A program made the translations under genes and the position numbers. 64,000 bases of DNA from an uncultured Bacteroidales bacterium (GTDB taxonomy: Bacteria; Bacteroidota; Bacteroidia; Bacteroidales; UBA932). The DNA lies in assembly GCA_944326305.1 (NCBI GenBank), contig CALVDL010000017.1, forward strand, positions 1-64,000, read 5' to 3'. Below are positions 7,242-18,717 of the stretch, piece after piece (within the stretch, counting starts at the first letter, position 1; each line of letters opens with the position of its first letter). Below the pieces are notes generated by a model. The model was not told the origin of the DNA. It saw nothing but the letters and a program-made list of their open reading frames with translations, and ran no database searches.

Positions 7242-9209
7242 ATGTCCAATCTCATGAAATACATCAGGTACATACTGTTGCTGGCAGCATTCGCTGCCAG
7301 CACTGTGCTTTACGGCCAGGGGTTCGTAATGCCGGAGAATACCGTAAGCTGGAAGGTCTCCGCCGAACCTGTCAATGACAGCACCTATAAGGTGGTGTTC
7401 ACCGGGAAGATTGCCGACGGATGGCACACATACGGCATCGGGAGCGACCTCTATCCGACATCCGTTGAATTCGGTGAGCCGTCCGGGTTCAGACTTTCAG
7501 GCGGGCTGAAGGAACTGTCCGCCTCTACAGACTATGACGGGACGAAAGTGTTTTTCAACACGATTGTCATAGGGCAGGAGATAATACGCACGACACCGGA
7601 GCCGTTCGATGTCAAGGGAGAGCTCACTTGGATGTCCTGCACCGATACACAGTGCGCATCTCCTGAATACAAGACATTCTCCGTCAGCATAGAAGCGGCG
7701 CAGGATTCAGGCATCGCCATATCCGCCTCTGACAACAGTACACCGACAGAAAAGAAAGGCTTTAACTGGGGGCTCATAATCGAGGCCATCCTGTGGGGAT
7801 TCGCCGCCCTCCTTACGCCTTGCGTATTCCCAATGGTGCCGATGACGATTTCCTTCTTCATGAAAGGGTCGTCCACCCCTGCAGCAGGAAGGTTCAAGGC
7901 CATAATGTACGGAGTATTCATCGTACTGCTCTATACAGTACCAATATCGCTGATTATCCTCATCACATGGCTCGCCGGCGGGGATGCCGTCACGGCGGAC
8001 ATATTCAACTGGCTGGCGACACACTGGCTGCCTAATATCATATTCTTTATCGTATTCATGATATTCGCAGCCTCGTTCTTCGGAGCGTTCGAGATAGTGC
8101 TCCCTTCATCCATTGTCAACAAGAGCGACAGGAAAGCCGATAAAGGAGGTCTCGTAGGGGTATTCTTCATGGCCCTTACCCTCGTGCTCGTATCATTCTC
8201 ATGCACAGGGCCTATCGTCGGGACAGTGCTGATAAAGTCCACGGAAGGGGAATTCTGGTCTCCGATGATCACGATGCTGGCATTCTCCATAGCATTCGCA
8301 CTCCCGTTCACCATACTGGCACTCTTCCCTTCACTGCTGAAAAATCTGCCGAAGAGCGGCGGGTGGCTCAATTCAGTAAAAGTGGTGCTCGGGTTCATCG
8401 AGGTGGCCCTGGGATTCAAGTTCCTGAGCGTTGCGGACCAGACCTACCACTGGGGACTGCTTGACAGGGAAGTATATCTCGCGATATGGATTGTAGTATT
8501 CACACTGCTCGGATTCTATTTGCTTGGCAAGATACGTTTCGCCAACGACGAGAAAGTGGAGCACCTGTCAGTAAAGAGGCTTGCGCTGGCAATTGCCGTG
8601 TTCTCTTTCGTAGTGTATATGATTCCGGGCATGTTCGGAGCACCGCTGAAAGCGCTCTCAGGCTATCTGCCGCCTATCACGACGCAGGATTTCGTAATCG
8701 GCCAGGGCGGCACCTCCACTGTCAATGCCGCAGCTTCCACTGATGTGGCGCAAGGGAGCAAGTCGGAGAAATACGGACTGCACCTCCCTCTGGGGCTGAG
8801 CGGATATTTCGACCTTGAAGAAGGTCTCGCTGCCGCGAAGGAAGCAGGGAAACCGGTATTTGTGGACATCACCGGGCACGGATGCGTGAACTGCCGCGAG
8901 ATGGAGTCCAGGGTATGGAGCGACCCGCAGGTGCTGGAAATTCTGCAGAACGACTATATCATAGTGGCCCTGTATACCGACGACAAACAAAAGCTTGACA
9001 GGAGCGAATGGGTGACGACAGAAAACGGCGATGTCCTCAAGGACCTCGGAAGGGTCAACTCCTACATAGCACGGACCCGTTTCGGTGTGAACGCACAGCC
9101 GAACTACGTTCTTCTCTCCCCTGACGGCGAGATGCTCGCCCCGGTCAGAGGCTATGACCTGAGCATACCGGGATTTGTGGAGTTCCTGGAGAGCGGGCTG
9201 AAGAAATAA
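7242..9209 (+). CDS. DsbD-like thiol:disulfide interchange protein
   Basis: A 655-residue inner-membrane protein that carries reducing equivalents from the cytoplasm to the periplasm. Parts in order: signal peptide (about 1-23), periplasmic N-terminal DsbD-type domain with a Cys pair in SCTDTQC, an eight-helix-like membrane core with conserved cysteines in LTPCVFPMVP and SCTGPIVG, and a C-terminal thioredoxin domain with active site GCVNC followed by REMESRVW. All key cysteines are present. Length is typical of the Bacteroidota DsbD/cytochrome-c-biogenesis form. It follows rny by 15 bases and is closed by a bidirectional terminator shared with the regulator on the other strand. Confidence 0.9.
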   Translation: MSNLMKYIRYILLLAAFAASTVLYGQGFVMPENTVSWKVSAEPVNDSTYKVVFTGKIADGWHTYGIGSDLYPTSVEFGEPSGFRLSGGLKELSASTDYDGTKVFFNTIVIGQEIIRTTPEPFDVKGELTWMSCTDTQCASPEYKTFSVSIEAAQDSGIAISASDNSTPTEKKGFNWGLIIEAILWGFAALLTPCVFPMVPMTISFFMKGSSTPAAGRFKAIMYGVFIVLLYTVPISLIILITWLAGGDAVTADIFNWLATHWLPNIIFFIVFMIFAASFFGAFEIVLPSSIVNKSDRKADKGGLVGVFFMALTLVLVSFSCTGPIVGTVLIKSTEGEFWSPMITMLAFSIAFALPFTILALFPSLLKNLPKSGGWLNSVKVVLGFIEVALGFKFLSVADQTYHWGLLDREVYLAIWIVVFTLLGFYLLGKIRFANDEKVEHLSVKRLALAIAVFSFVVYMIPGMFGAPLKALSGYLPPITTQDFVIGQGGTSTVNAAASTDVAQGSKSEKYGLHLPLGLSGYFDLEEGLAAAKEAGKPVFVDITGHGCVNCREMESRVWSDPQVLEILQNDYIIVALYTDDKQKLDRSEWVTTENGDVLKDLGRVNSYIARTRFGVNAQPNYVLLSPDGEMLAPVRGYDLSIPGFVEFLESGLKK

Positions 9210-9221
9210 CTGGAAATGTAA

Positions 9222-9270
9222 AAATACAGGACAAGAGCACCTATACCTGCCATATTGTCCTGTATTTTAT
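9222..9270. terminator. Bidirectional terminator at the left end of the PUL
   Basis: AAATACAGGACAA (9222-9234) pairs perfectly with TTGTCCTGTATTT (9255-9267) around a 20-base loop, with T-rich flanks on both strands. It lies between two convergent genes. The second PUL boundary has a similar hairpin at 26509. Confidence 0.85.
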
Positions 9271-12200
9271 TTATCCCTTTTTCACAAAATCTTTGGGCAG
9301 GACTCCGAATTGCCTATAGAAACACTTCGAGAAGTACGACGGAGACTTGAACCCGACTGCATAACACACTTCATTAATTCTATAACTGTTATTTCCAATC
9401 AGTTCGGCTGCTTTCTTCAATCTAATAAACCGGATAAAATCATTTGGAGTAAGAGACGTCACCTCTTTAATCCGACGATGAAGTGTCGACCGGCTGACAT
9501 TCAGCAAATCAGCAAGCTGGTCTATAGAAAAATTCTCATCATCAAGATGCTCCAATATGATCTGGTTTATCTTCTCAAGAAATTCCTCATCAGATTTATT
9601 CGTAATATGGTTATTTTGATAAGCTAACGGATTACTTGAGAAAGCATTTTTCAACAAATCCTTATTACTAAACAGATTGTCTATGTAAGCCAATAAATAT
9701 TCAGAAGAAAATGGCTTTTCAATATACGCATCAGCCTTCGCCTCTATACCTGCAATTTTTGCAGTCAAATTAGTTTTAGCGGTTAAAAGAACAACCGGAA
9801 TATAGCTATAAACAGGATGGGTTTTAATATACCGACATAAACTGATACCGTCCATTCCCGGCATCATGACATCGGACAGCACCAAATCAATACACTCCCT
9901 CTCCATAATCTCCATTGCACACTTACCGTTCACCGCGAAATAAAGACCATAAGCATCTGACAATATCTTTTTAAGCCATACGCGCATTTCCGCATCATCC
10001 TCAACTATCAATATCTGCTGTTTTCCTGCATCGGACATCCGGCCACAGACATCAGACGTATCATGTTCACATACTCTCGCTTCCGTCTCATCCGGACGCT
10101 CAGGACCTGTACATCCGGTCTGTTCAAGCGCAGGCAATTCCACAATGAAAGTATTATACATTGTATCCGATTCATCCAGATAGACTCTTCCCTTGTGAAG
10201 CGACACAAGATGCCTGACCAAAGGCAATCCTATCCCTGTCCCGTATGTATTATCCTGTTGTTCCCGGAAAAATATATCAAATACATGTTCTCTGTTTTCC
10301 GGTTGAATCCTTCTTCCGTCATTTTTAATTATGACAGAGAAAAAGCCGCCTTGCGGAATATCGGACTGCAGCTTGACAATAATTGTTTTTTCAGCAAACT
10401 TCGATGCGTTGCCTATCAGATTCGTAAAAATCTTGATAAGGGATTCTTTGTCAGCCATCACGATTAGCTGCGGAGACACAAAGTCCGCTTGCACTTCGAG
10501 CCCCTTCAATTTAAATTCAATCTTGAACTGGTGAAGAACAGAAGACAGGAGATCATTGATATTCACAGGAGTAAAGTCAAGGGCAAAACCACCCTTCTCA
10601 ACCTCCCGAAAATCCAGGAACTGATTTGTAAGATTCATCAGTCTGTTTATATTACTGCCCATTATTTCCAGATTATCATCATAATCTTCTTTTGTCAGAT
10701 CACCTTTCAATATCTGTGCATACGGTCCCGCAATAAGAGTCAGGGGAGTACGTATTTCATGTGCGATATTTGTAAAGAAATCTACTTTTGACTTATATGC
10801 AAGTTTCTCTTTTTCCGTCTCATACTTCTTCAGATTCCTTATATGTTTCACCCTCATTCTCTTTTTATAGGAAACATGACAACGGTACAGCAGGATTCCG
10901 GACAAAAATATCCATGTCATGATTCCTGCAAATGAAGAATAGAACGGAGGACGGACAATAATCTCTATCGAAACTCCTTCGCCTGTAACCTTTCCACTGC
11001 TGTCAGGCACCCCAGCCCTGAAAGAATAGCGGCCGGGGCGTATATTAAAATAACTTACCTTATAATTCCCTTTCTGGATATTCCAGTCTTTATCATGATT
11101 CTCCAGCTTATACGCAAAAACAGGTTCTGAAAGTCCGTAATTAAGAATAGCAACATCAAAACTGAACGAATTCTGGTAATGTTTCAATTTCATTCTGTCA
11201 GTGAATGTTATGGATTGCTTCAACGGGGCAGAACTTCCAATTTCGACATTGTCGTCAAAAATACTGAACCCGGTCAAGACAACTGACGGATGCTCCGTTC
11301 TGGCAATGATCTTCTCAGGCCTGAATCCAATCAACCCGTTTATTGAGCCGAAATACAGCTTCCCGTCACCTGTCTTTATTCCTGACTTATAATTAAACTG
11401 GTTGGTCAACAGACCGTCCGCCTGGGTATAGGTCCTGAATTTTCCTGTCCTGGCATTCATACAGGCCAATCCCCTGTTAGTCGTTATCCAGATATTACCA
11501 GCCTCATCTTCAAGTATCTTATAAACCACATCGTTCGGAAGCCCGTCATCTACAGTATACGTTCTGAAACATTCTTCTTCCGGCAGCCACACAGACACTC
11601 CGCCACCTTCAGTAGATACCCATATTCTCTTACTGCTGTCTTCAAACAGACCGATTACCTTATCATAGCCAAGTGAGGTCGAATCTCCTTTTACATTGCG
11701 GCTATTCCACCATTTCTTGATTCTAGGGTTGTAACGGAAAATTCCGTCATTATATGTAGCGAACCAGATGATCCCGTTACTATCCTCAATAATATCATAT
11801 ATAAAAGCATCTCTGCCAACCTCCGGGACCTGATGAATCCCACCTGTTTCTGGAGAACAGACATCCAGGCCACTTGTCGTTCCGATCCATATATTACCAC
11901 GTCTGTCCTTATATAAGGAAAACACACTATCATCGCTTAACTCGCCTCCATCATCATATGAAGAAAAATGTGTAACATTTCCTGATGGAAGATCAACCAT
12001 ATCAAGTCCCTGCGAAAAATAACCAATCCACAAAGTTTCCCCATCCAACAAAAGTGCATGTATATTATGATATTTGAGCTTATCCCGGAAAGCATATCTG
12101 ACAGACCTGTTCTCTGACACATCAAAATAAAACAAACCCGCATCCTCAGTCCCTATCCACAGATTCCCGGCAGCATCCTCTTGAAATTCCCTGACAGCAT

Positions 12201-13288
12201 TCCCGTTTATACCGTCAGTTCCAGGAATATGGTACCACTTTTCAAACGGATATGACATCGACAGGCAGTTCACTCCACCGAAATAGGTTCCCACCCAAAC
12301 ATTACCGTCACGATCTTTGTAAATCGAATAAACAGCATTGTCCGAAAGAGAATACTGGTCAGCCGTATTCTGGGTGAATTTCTGCAGCAAGCCAGCACCG
12401 GTATTGTACACATAAAGGCCCGACTCTGTCCCGATCCACAATTCTGAATCCTTTATCCAGGCCAGTTCCCTGACAAACAGCGGCTGGTCCAGTCCATAGA
12501 TATAAGGTTCTATTTTCCCCGAGGTGCGGTCAAGGACCAGGATGCCACGGTCTGATGTACCCAATAAAATGGAATGTACGTCCGACTCTATGATAGTATA
12601 TACATCCCCCGGTTTGCGGCCATCGCCGACATCATAGCTTATAAAGTCATTGGTCGCAGGCTGATATCGGTTGATACCCCCCCCCTAAAGTTCCGGCCCA
12701 GATGATGTTATCCGAATCAACACATACACTCAATACCTGATTACTGCTCAGACTAGTACTGACATCCGGATCATGGCCGAAATGGAAAAGTTGGCGGCTT
12801 ATGGTATTGTATTTAAAAAGCCCCTGCCAGTTTCCAATCCATATATTGCCGGACTTGTCAGATTTTATATCGTTCACCTCCTTTTCTATAACAGTACCGT
12901 CATCAGCTTTCTCCCCAAAAAAGGAAAAAGATTCAGTTTTAGGATCGTATATATACACCCCGGAATTCGTACCGGCCCATATCCTGCCTTCACTATCTTC
13001 ATGAAGAGCCCGGATGAAATTATCCCCGATACCATTCCCTGGAGCTGAAGGTTCACTTCTGAACGATCTGAATTCATGACCGTCGAACCTGTTCAGGCCA
13101 TCTTTGGTTCCGAACCAGATAAAACCAGTATCATCCTGCAAGATGCACCACACTGTATTCTGGGTCAAACCGTCTTCCTGTTTCAGATGCCGGAAATGAA
13201 ACTGGGAGACATCCCGTCCGGAATTATCTTCAGCAGCATAAATCCAGACATGAAAAAACATGAAAAGGAAAATAAAAAAATGTTTCAT
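9271..13288 (-). pseudogene. Hybrid two-component system regulator (HTCS) of the PUL, frameshifted
   Basis: A full HTCS of about 1338 residues, interrupted once. The 5' part (13288 to 12647) has a signal peptide and Reg_prop propeller repeats (GFIWFGTKDGLNRF). The 3' part (to 9271) continues the propeller, then a Y_Y_Y domain, a transmembrane helix, a histidine kinase (AHEIRTPLTL H-box), a receiver (LSDVMMPGMDG) and an AraC-type HTH. The frame breaks at a run of nine G (12677-12685). With eight G the reading passes smoothly from AGTLGGG into INRYQPATNDF, so exactly one base is extra. Everything else is intact, so this may be phase variation, a recent mutation or a sequencing error. It is divergent from susC, as usual for HTCS-controlled PULs; ligand is unknown. 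Confidence 0.88.
12677..12685 (-). other. Nine-G run at the HTCS frameshift
   Basis: Nine consecutive C on the + strand (G on the coding strand) inside the propeller-coding part. Nine puts the downstream frame out of register and a stop follows at 12647-12649. Eight restores a 1338-codon frame. Homopolymers of this length are prone to slippage both in cells and in sequencing. Confidence 0.9.
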
Positions 13289-13482
13289 AGGAATGTTTTA
13301 ACAACGGTTATAAATACGATATAAATATAAAAAAATATTATCAAACAATAGCAAAACCTGATATTTCCAATTGAAAATATAACCATTTTGCATATTATGA
13401 CAATATCCTGTCAAGCAAATTCATTCTGAAAAACTTTTTTTGCAATACCAATTACAACCACACTAAACCTAATAATTTTATT
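13289..13482. promoter_or_regulatory. AT-rich divergent control region between HTCS and susC
   Basis: A 194-base AT-rich gap that must hold both divergent promoters and the regulator's operator. The clearest element is a 20-base near-perfect palindrome at 13361-13380 (ATATTTC-CAATTG-like centre with AAATAT on the right arm). I could not assign convincing -33/-7 pairs for either gene, which is common for activator-dependent susC promoters. Confidence 0.45.
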
Positions 13483-16400
13483 ATGAGGAGACACGACAAG
13501 GCTTCAACATCAAAATCATCCCGTGCAAAACCCGGGTGGTTATGTATCTTTCTATGTCTGTTCTGCCTATCCGCAATACTACAAGAGGCCAAGGCTAACA
13601 GACAGACAACGCCTGAGCTACAGCAAAAGGTCAAGCGTATTACCGGTACTGTAATTGCGGCAGATGACAACAATCCTTTGCCTGGTGCAGCAATTACAAT
13701 CTTGAATTCCACAAAAGGTGTCCTTACAGACCTGGACGGTAAATTCAGTATGGAAGATGTCCCTGAGGACGCATCAATTGTCATTGAGTTCGTAGGGTAT
13801 GAAAAACAGGTCATACCAGTTGCAGAGAAAGATATTTTCGACATCAAACTGGAGGTGAAGGCCAATGTATTGGATGAGGTGGCCGTAGTTGCATTCGCCA
13901 CCCAGAAAAAAGAGAGTGTCCTCGCCTCCGTCACAGCAGTTGACGTAAATGATCTGCGAGTACCTTCCAGTAACCTGACAACATCATTTGCCGGCCGTAT
14001 TGCTGGATTGATTTCATACCAGAGATCCGGGGAACCTGGAGCGGATGACGCAGAATTCTTTATCCGAGGTATCACAACCTTCGGCACAGGAAAAGCTGAC
14101 CCTCTGATACTTATTGACGGAGTAGAATCCACACAAAGCCAGCTGGCGAGGCTGACAGCAGACAACATTGCCAGTTTCTCTGTCATGAAAGACGCCAACG
14201 CAACAGCCCTGTACGGTGCACGCGGAGCAAACGGGGTCATCCTGGTCAACACTAAAGAAGGAAAAGAAGGAAAGACGCAGGTATCATTCCGTGCCGAAAT
14301 GTCAATCTCAAGCCCGACAAAAATGGTCGACATAGCCGACCCTGTGACATTCATGAGGTTACAGAATGAAGCAACCAGAACGCGCGACCCTCTTTCACCC
14401 CGTCCGTTCAGTGAAGAAAAAATCTACAACACGGAAAGAGGGACAGACCCAATTCTGTATCCTGCTGTAGATTGGGAGGATTACCTGCTGAAAAAGACCA
14501 CCATCAACCAACGCTACAACTTTACGGTCAGCGGAGGCGGGAAAGTGGCAAGATTCTTTGTCGGAGGAGCCTATACCCGCGATGAAGGCATATTCAAAGA
14601 GAACAACAAGAATGATTTCCACAACAATTCCATCGTAAACCGATACAATCTTTTCTCTAATGTAAACATGAATCTTACAGAGAGCACGGAAGCAATAATC
14701 CGCCTCTCCGGCACTTTTGACGAGAGTTCAGGACCGCTGCAGGGCGGAGACGAAATGTTCTCCAACACAAGGAACGCGACCCCAGTACTCTTTCTTCCGT
14801 ACTATGAACCGGACGAAAACACCAAATATCTGAACCACATATTGTTCGGAAATGCAGGAACGACAGGAACATATCTGAACCCATACGCAGAACTTGTAAA
14901 AGGATATAAACACAGTTCATATTCCGTCATGTCTGCCCAGCTGGAACTGAAACAGAAATTCGACATGATTACTGAAGGCCTGTCTGCCAGAGCAATGTTC
15001 AATATCAAAAGGACATCATCATATACTTACGGACGAAGCATGAAGCCATACTGGTACAGGTATACGAAAGATCCTGTGACAGGAGAAGGACGACTGCAGG
15101 CACTTAACACCGACGGAGAGGAATTTCTCAGCTTCGACCCGTATCCAAAAGAAATAATAGCCCAGATGTACCTGGAGGCAGCAGTACAATATCAAAGAAT
15201 GTTCGGGAAGCACAATGTAGGAGCGCTCCTGGTATATACCATGACCGAATTCGTAAACGGCAATGCAGAAAATGCAAGCGGGAACAGGCTTTTGGCTTCC
15301 TTGCCGAGCAGAAACATAGGACTGGCCGGAAGGGTATCATATGACTATGATTCCCGCTATTTCATAGAAGGCAACTTCGGGTATAACGGTTCCGAACGCT
15401 TCTCCAAGTCTCAGCGATGGGGATTCTTTCCTTCCGCTGGCATAGGATGGATAATATCTAATGAAGCATTCTGGGACGGAAACCTGAAAAAAGTAATCGA
15501 CAAGCTGAAACTTAAAGCAACATACGGGCTTGTCGGGAATGACCAGATTGGCGACATCAATGACAGATTCTTCTACCTTTCACAAGTGAATATCAATTCT
15601 GCATCCAATCCTGTTCCCGGATATACATTTGGATCACAATGGGGAGAATATATACCTGGGGTGAATATCGTGCGCTATGCAGACCCGAATATCACATGGG
15701 AGGTTTCGCGCAAACTGAATGCCGGCATAGAACTAAACCTGTTCAAAAAGCTGGAGATACAGGCGGACTATTTCCATGAAATCCGGTCAAAAATCTTGCA
15801 ATACCGTTCATATATCCCTCCTACAATGGGACTGCAGACTATCCCTACCGCAAATATCGGCGTAGCCAAAGGAAGCGGTATGGAAGTGTCCGTAGACTAC
15901 AGCCAAGCTTTCAACAAGGATTTCTGGATAAACGCCAGGGGCAATTTCACCTATAGTGTTGCCCGTTATGAAAAATACGAGGAGCCGGACTATTCCAAAA
16001 CCACACCATGGAAGGCCCAGACAGGGCAGAAGCTGTCCCAACTGTACGGACTGGTAGCAGAAAGGCTCTTTATAGATGAAGAGGAAGTAAAGAACAGCCC
16101 GGTACAGACTTTCGGAGAATACATGGCAGGAGACATCAAATACAAAGACATCAATGATGATGGCAGGATAAATGATCTTGATATGGTACCTATTGGCTAC
16201 CCGTCAATGCCTGAGATAATCTACGGATTCGGGGCAAGTCTCGGATTCAGGAATTTTGACTTCTCGTTCTTCATGCAGGGTTCAGGACGCTCTTCTTTCT
16301 TTATTGATGCATCTGCAACACAGCCGTTTGTAAACGGGACAAGGGCAATCCTGCAGGCATACGCCGATGACCACTGGTCAGAAGACAACAGAAACTCGTA

Positions 16401-16686
16401 TGCTTTATGGCCTAGACTGTCAACCACTGCACTGGAAAACAACACACAACCAAGCACATGGTGGCTGCGGGACGGATCATTCCTCAGATTAAAGACTATC
16501 GAGATAGGCTATTCGCTGCCAGACAGGATAATACGCAAGGCAGGCATGACCAGACTGCGCATCTATGTAACCGGAGACAATCTCGCGGTATTCTCACCTT
16601 TCAAGATGTGGGATCCAGAACAGGCTGACGGACTGGGATATCCTTTACAAAGGGTGTTCAATATCGGTTTGAACGTAGAATTTTAA
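13483..16686 (+). CDS. SusC/RagA-family TonB-dependent outer-membrane receptor
   Basis: A 1067-residue TonB-dependent transporter that imports oligosaccharides across the outer membrane with its SusD partner. Parts: a long n-region then a hydrophobic signal segment (about residues 18-38), a carboxypeptidase-regulatory-like domain (RITGTVIAADDNNPLPGAAI, about 50-130), a plug with the SusC signatures FIRGITTFG and DPLILIDGVE and a TonB-box-like DEVAVVAFATQKKE, then a 22-strand barrel ending in aromatic-terminated INLNVEF-like residues. Length is typical. It is the first gene of the PUL operon, 11 bases upstream of susD. Codon use is less GC rich than the housekeeping neighbours. Confidence 0.95.
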   Translation: MRRHDKASTSKSSRAKPGWLCIFLCLFCLSAILQEAKANRQTTPELQQKVKRITGTVIAADDNNPLPGAAITILNSTKGVLTDLDGKFSMEDVPEDASIVIEFVGYEKQVIPVAEKDIFDIKLEVKANVLDEVAVVAFATQKKESVLASVTAVDVNDLRVPSSNLTTSFAGRIAGLISYQRSGEPGADDAEFFIRGITTFGTGKADPLILIDGVESTQSQLARLTADNIASFSVMKDANATALYGARGANGVILVNTKEGKEGKTQVSFRAEMSISSPTKMVDIADPVTFMRLQNEATRTRDPLSPRPFSEEKIYNTERGTDPILYPAVDWEDYLLKKTTINQRYNFTVSGGGKVARFFVGGAYTRDEGIFKENNKNDFHNNSIVNRYNLFSNVNMNLTESTEAIIRLSGTFDESSGPLQGGDEMFSNTRNATPVLFLPYYEPDENTKYLNHILFGNAGTTGTYLNPYAELVKGYKHSSYSVMSAQLELKQKFDMITEGLSARAMFNIKRTSSYTYGRSMKPYWYRYTKDPVTGEGRLQALNTDGEEFLSFDPYPKEIIAQMYLEAAVQYQRMFGKHNVGALLVYTMTEFVNGNAENASGNRLLASLPSRNIGLAGRVSYDYDSRYFIEGNFGYNGSERFSKSQRWGFFPSAGIGWIISNEAFWDGNLKKVIDKLKLKATYGLVGNDQIGDINDRFFYLSQVNINSASNPVPGYTFGSQWGEYIPGVNIVRYADPNITWEVSRKLNAGIELNLFKKLEIQADYFHEIRSKILQYRSYIPPTMGLQTIPTANIGVAKGSGMEVSVDYSQAFNKDFWINARGNFTYSVARYEKYEEPDYSKTTPWKAQTGQKLSQLYGLVAERLFIDEEEVKNSPVQTFGEYMAGDIKYKDINDDGRINDLDMVPIGYPSMPEIIYGFGASLGFRNFDFSFFMQGSGRSSFFIDASATQPFVNGTRAILQAYADDHWSEDNRNSYALWPRLSTTALENNTQPSTWWLRDGSFLRLKTIEIGYSLPDRIIRKAGMTRLRIYVTGDNLAVFSPFKMWDPEQADGLGYPLQRVFNIGLNVEF

Positions 16687-16697
16687 ATACAGGCAAC

Positions 16698-18677
16698 ATG
16701 AAAACTCATCATATCATCCTTTTTGCCGCATACACTTCCATGCTCATCAGCTGCGGTAAATTCCTGGATATAGTGCCAGACGGGACACCAACACTGGAGC
16801 ACGCGTTTGCCGACAGGGAGCGAGCAAAAGAATTTCTCGCGACCTGCTACAGGTATCTGCCTGATCCGACGGACTGCTGGACCTATCCGGGCTATGCAGG
16901 GAACGAATTTGTATGGAGCGAACTACAGACATACGACACGCGATTCGACGAGCAGGAAATGACACTGCTCTCTAGAGGACACCAGAATTCAAGCTCCCCA
17001 TATCTCAATTTCTGGGGAGGCGGAGGAGGTAAAAAAGTAGTAAACCTGTTCGAGGGCATACGCATGTGCAACATATTCCTTGAAAACATTGACAAACCTT
17101 ACGATCTAAAGGCCGGAGAAAGGGCCCAATGGATAGGAGAAGTCAAATTCCTCAAGGCCTACTACCATTATTTCCTTCTCCAGCTTTACGGCCCGATACC
17201 TCTTATAAAGGAGAATCTCCCTGTAGACGCCAGTCCGGAAGAAGTCCGTGTATTCAGGGACCCTTTTGATGACTGTGTCGAATATATCGTGCAATTACTG
17301 GATGAAGCAGCAGCAGACCTTCCACCTACAGTAGGTAACGAACTTGAGGAAATGGGAAGGATAACTTCCCCTATTGCCCTTGCCCTCAAGACTAAAGTCC
17401 TTGCTCTTGCAGCAAGCGACCTTTTTAATGGCAATCCAGATTTCGCAATGTGCGTAGACAAAAAGGGTAGACATCTTTTCCCTTTGGAAAAAGATCCGGA
17501 CAAATGGAGGCTGGTGGCAGAAAGCGCAAAAGAAGCCATTGAGCTGGCCGAGACACAAGGGAATATTCGGCTTTTCGAAAGTAAGCCACTAAACCAGATG
17601 CCCGAACAGCTGCAGCATCTCTTGACCCTACGCGGAGTAGTGACAGAAAGCTGGAATGAAGAAATAATCTGGGGCACAACCCAGCGGTTCGACGCTGACA
17701 ACAAAGGGAATCTCATGGCAATGGGATATCCGTGGTACGATCTTGCACGAGAGTGTCTCCCTAACCTCTATTCTTATGACATGCAGCTTTATCTGTCGGA
17801 ATGTGGAGTCCCGATGCACATCGCAGAACTGTTTTATACAGACAAGGGCATACCGATTGAGAACGACCCCGACTGGAGCGGTGTAGACAGAAACGAGCTC
17901 CTGACGGCTACGGCAGAAGACAAATATATCATCAAAGAAGGAGAAAGGACCGCCAGATTCAATTTCAACAGAGAACCACGATTTTATGCAGATCTAGCTT
18001 TCGACAGCTCCATATTCCAGATGAAAGTCACGGAAGTACCTGGAGACCCTCTAAATCCCGTCCATCCATATGTACAGGGACTGAAGGGGCAGATAAGCGG
18101 CAATTCCTCAAACAGGGGTACTAACCCTACAGGATATTGGGCAAAGAAACTTGTATCATACGGAACATCAGGCAGTTATCAAGGCACAGGTCCTTCTTTG
18201 GTGCAAGAGCCATACGCCCTTCCACTCATCCGGCTGGCAGACCTGTACCTGCTTTACAGCGAAGCATTGAATGAAATAAAAGATACTCCGGATGATGAAG
18301 TATATTATTGGATAGACAAAGTACGGGAAAGGGCCGGATTAGATGGAGTCGTGGAGTCTTGGAAAAAATCAAATATGCCGGACAAGCCATTGACCCAGTC
18401 CGGTATGAGAGAAATCATACGCCGGGAAAGAATGATAGAACTCGTATTTGAAGGACAGATGTTCTTCGACCTCAGACGCTGGAAATGGGAAGCCTATACA
18501 TACCTGAATAAACCAATAATGGGATGGACAATATTCGGCGAGACAAAAGAAGCATACTATGTTCCTGTCACAATATTTAACCAGAGGAATTTCAGTGTAA
18601 AGGACTTTCTGTGGCCTATAAGCGACTATTACCTCACTACAAACAACAACCTTGTACAGAACCCTGGATGGGAATAG
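16698..18677 (+). CDS. SusD/RagB-family glycan-binding lipoprotein
   Basis: A 659-residue surface lipoprotein that forms the lid of the SusC transporter. Signal peptide with lipobox LISC, acylated Cys at residue 19. The family's TPR-like helical scaffold is recognizable from KFLDIVPDG at the N-terminus, the segment GEVKFLKAYYHYFLLQLYG, and the C-terminal RREIIRRERMIELVFEGQMFFDLRRW-type region (here MREIIRRERMIELVFEGQ). It is longer than the average SusD (about 550), with extra loops. It lies 11 bases after susC. Confidence 0.94.
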   Translation: MKTHHIILFAAYTSMLISCGKFLDIVPDGTPTLEHAFADRERAKEFLATCYRYLPDPTDCWTYPGYAGNEFVWSELQTYDTRFDEQEMTLLSRGHQNSSSPYLNFWGGGGGKKVVNLFEGIRMCNIFLENIDKPYDLKAGERAQWIGEVKFLKAYYHYFLLQLYGPIPLIKENLPVDASPEEVRVFRDPFDDCVEYIVQLLDEAAADLPPTVGNELEEMGRITSPIALALKTKVLALAASDLFNGNPDFAMCVDKKGRHLFPLEKDPDKWRLVAESAKEAIELAETQGNIRLFESKPLNQMPEQLQHLLTLRGVVTESWNEEIIWGTTQRFDADNKGNLMAMGYPWYDLARECLPNLYSYDMQLYLSECGVPMHIAELFYTDKGIPIENDPDWSGVDRNELLTATAEDKYIIKEGERTARFNFNREPRFYADLAFDSSIFQMKVTEVPGDPLNPVHPYVQGLKGQISGNSSNRGTNPTGYWAKKLVSYGTSGSYQGTGPSLVQEPYALPLIRLADLYLLYSEALNEIKDTPDDEVYYWIDKVRERAGLDGVVESWKKSNMPDKPLTQSGMREIIRRERMIELVFEGQMFFDLRRWKWEAYTYLNKPIMGWTIFGETKEAYYVPVTIFNQRNFSVKDFLWPISDYYLTTNNNLVQNPGWE

Positions 18678-18717
18678 AAAACACCGGTACCGGTCCAATA
18701 TTTTTAAACACAAAGCT

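Noticed and set aside
12480-12564. Independent start of a shorter HTCS at 12564
   Set aside because: The apparent Met there is a TTG codon inside a propeller repeat (ILLGTSDRG), and coding continues upstream in the same frame to the G run. It is a fragment of the same gene.
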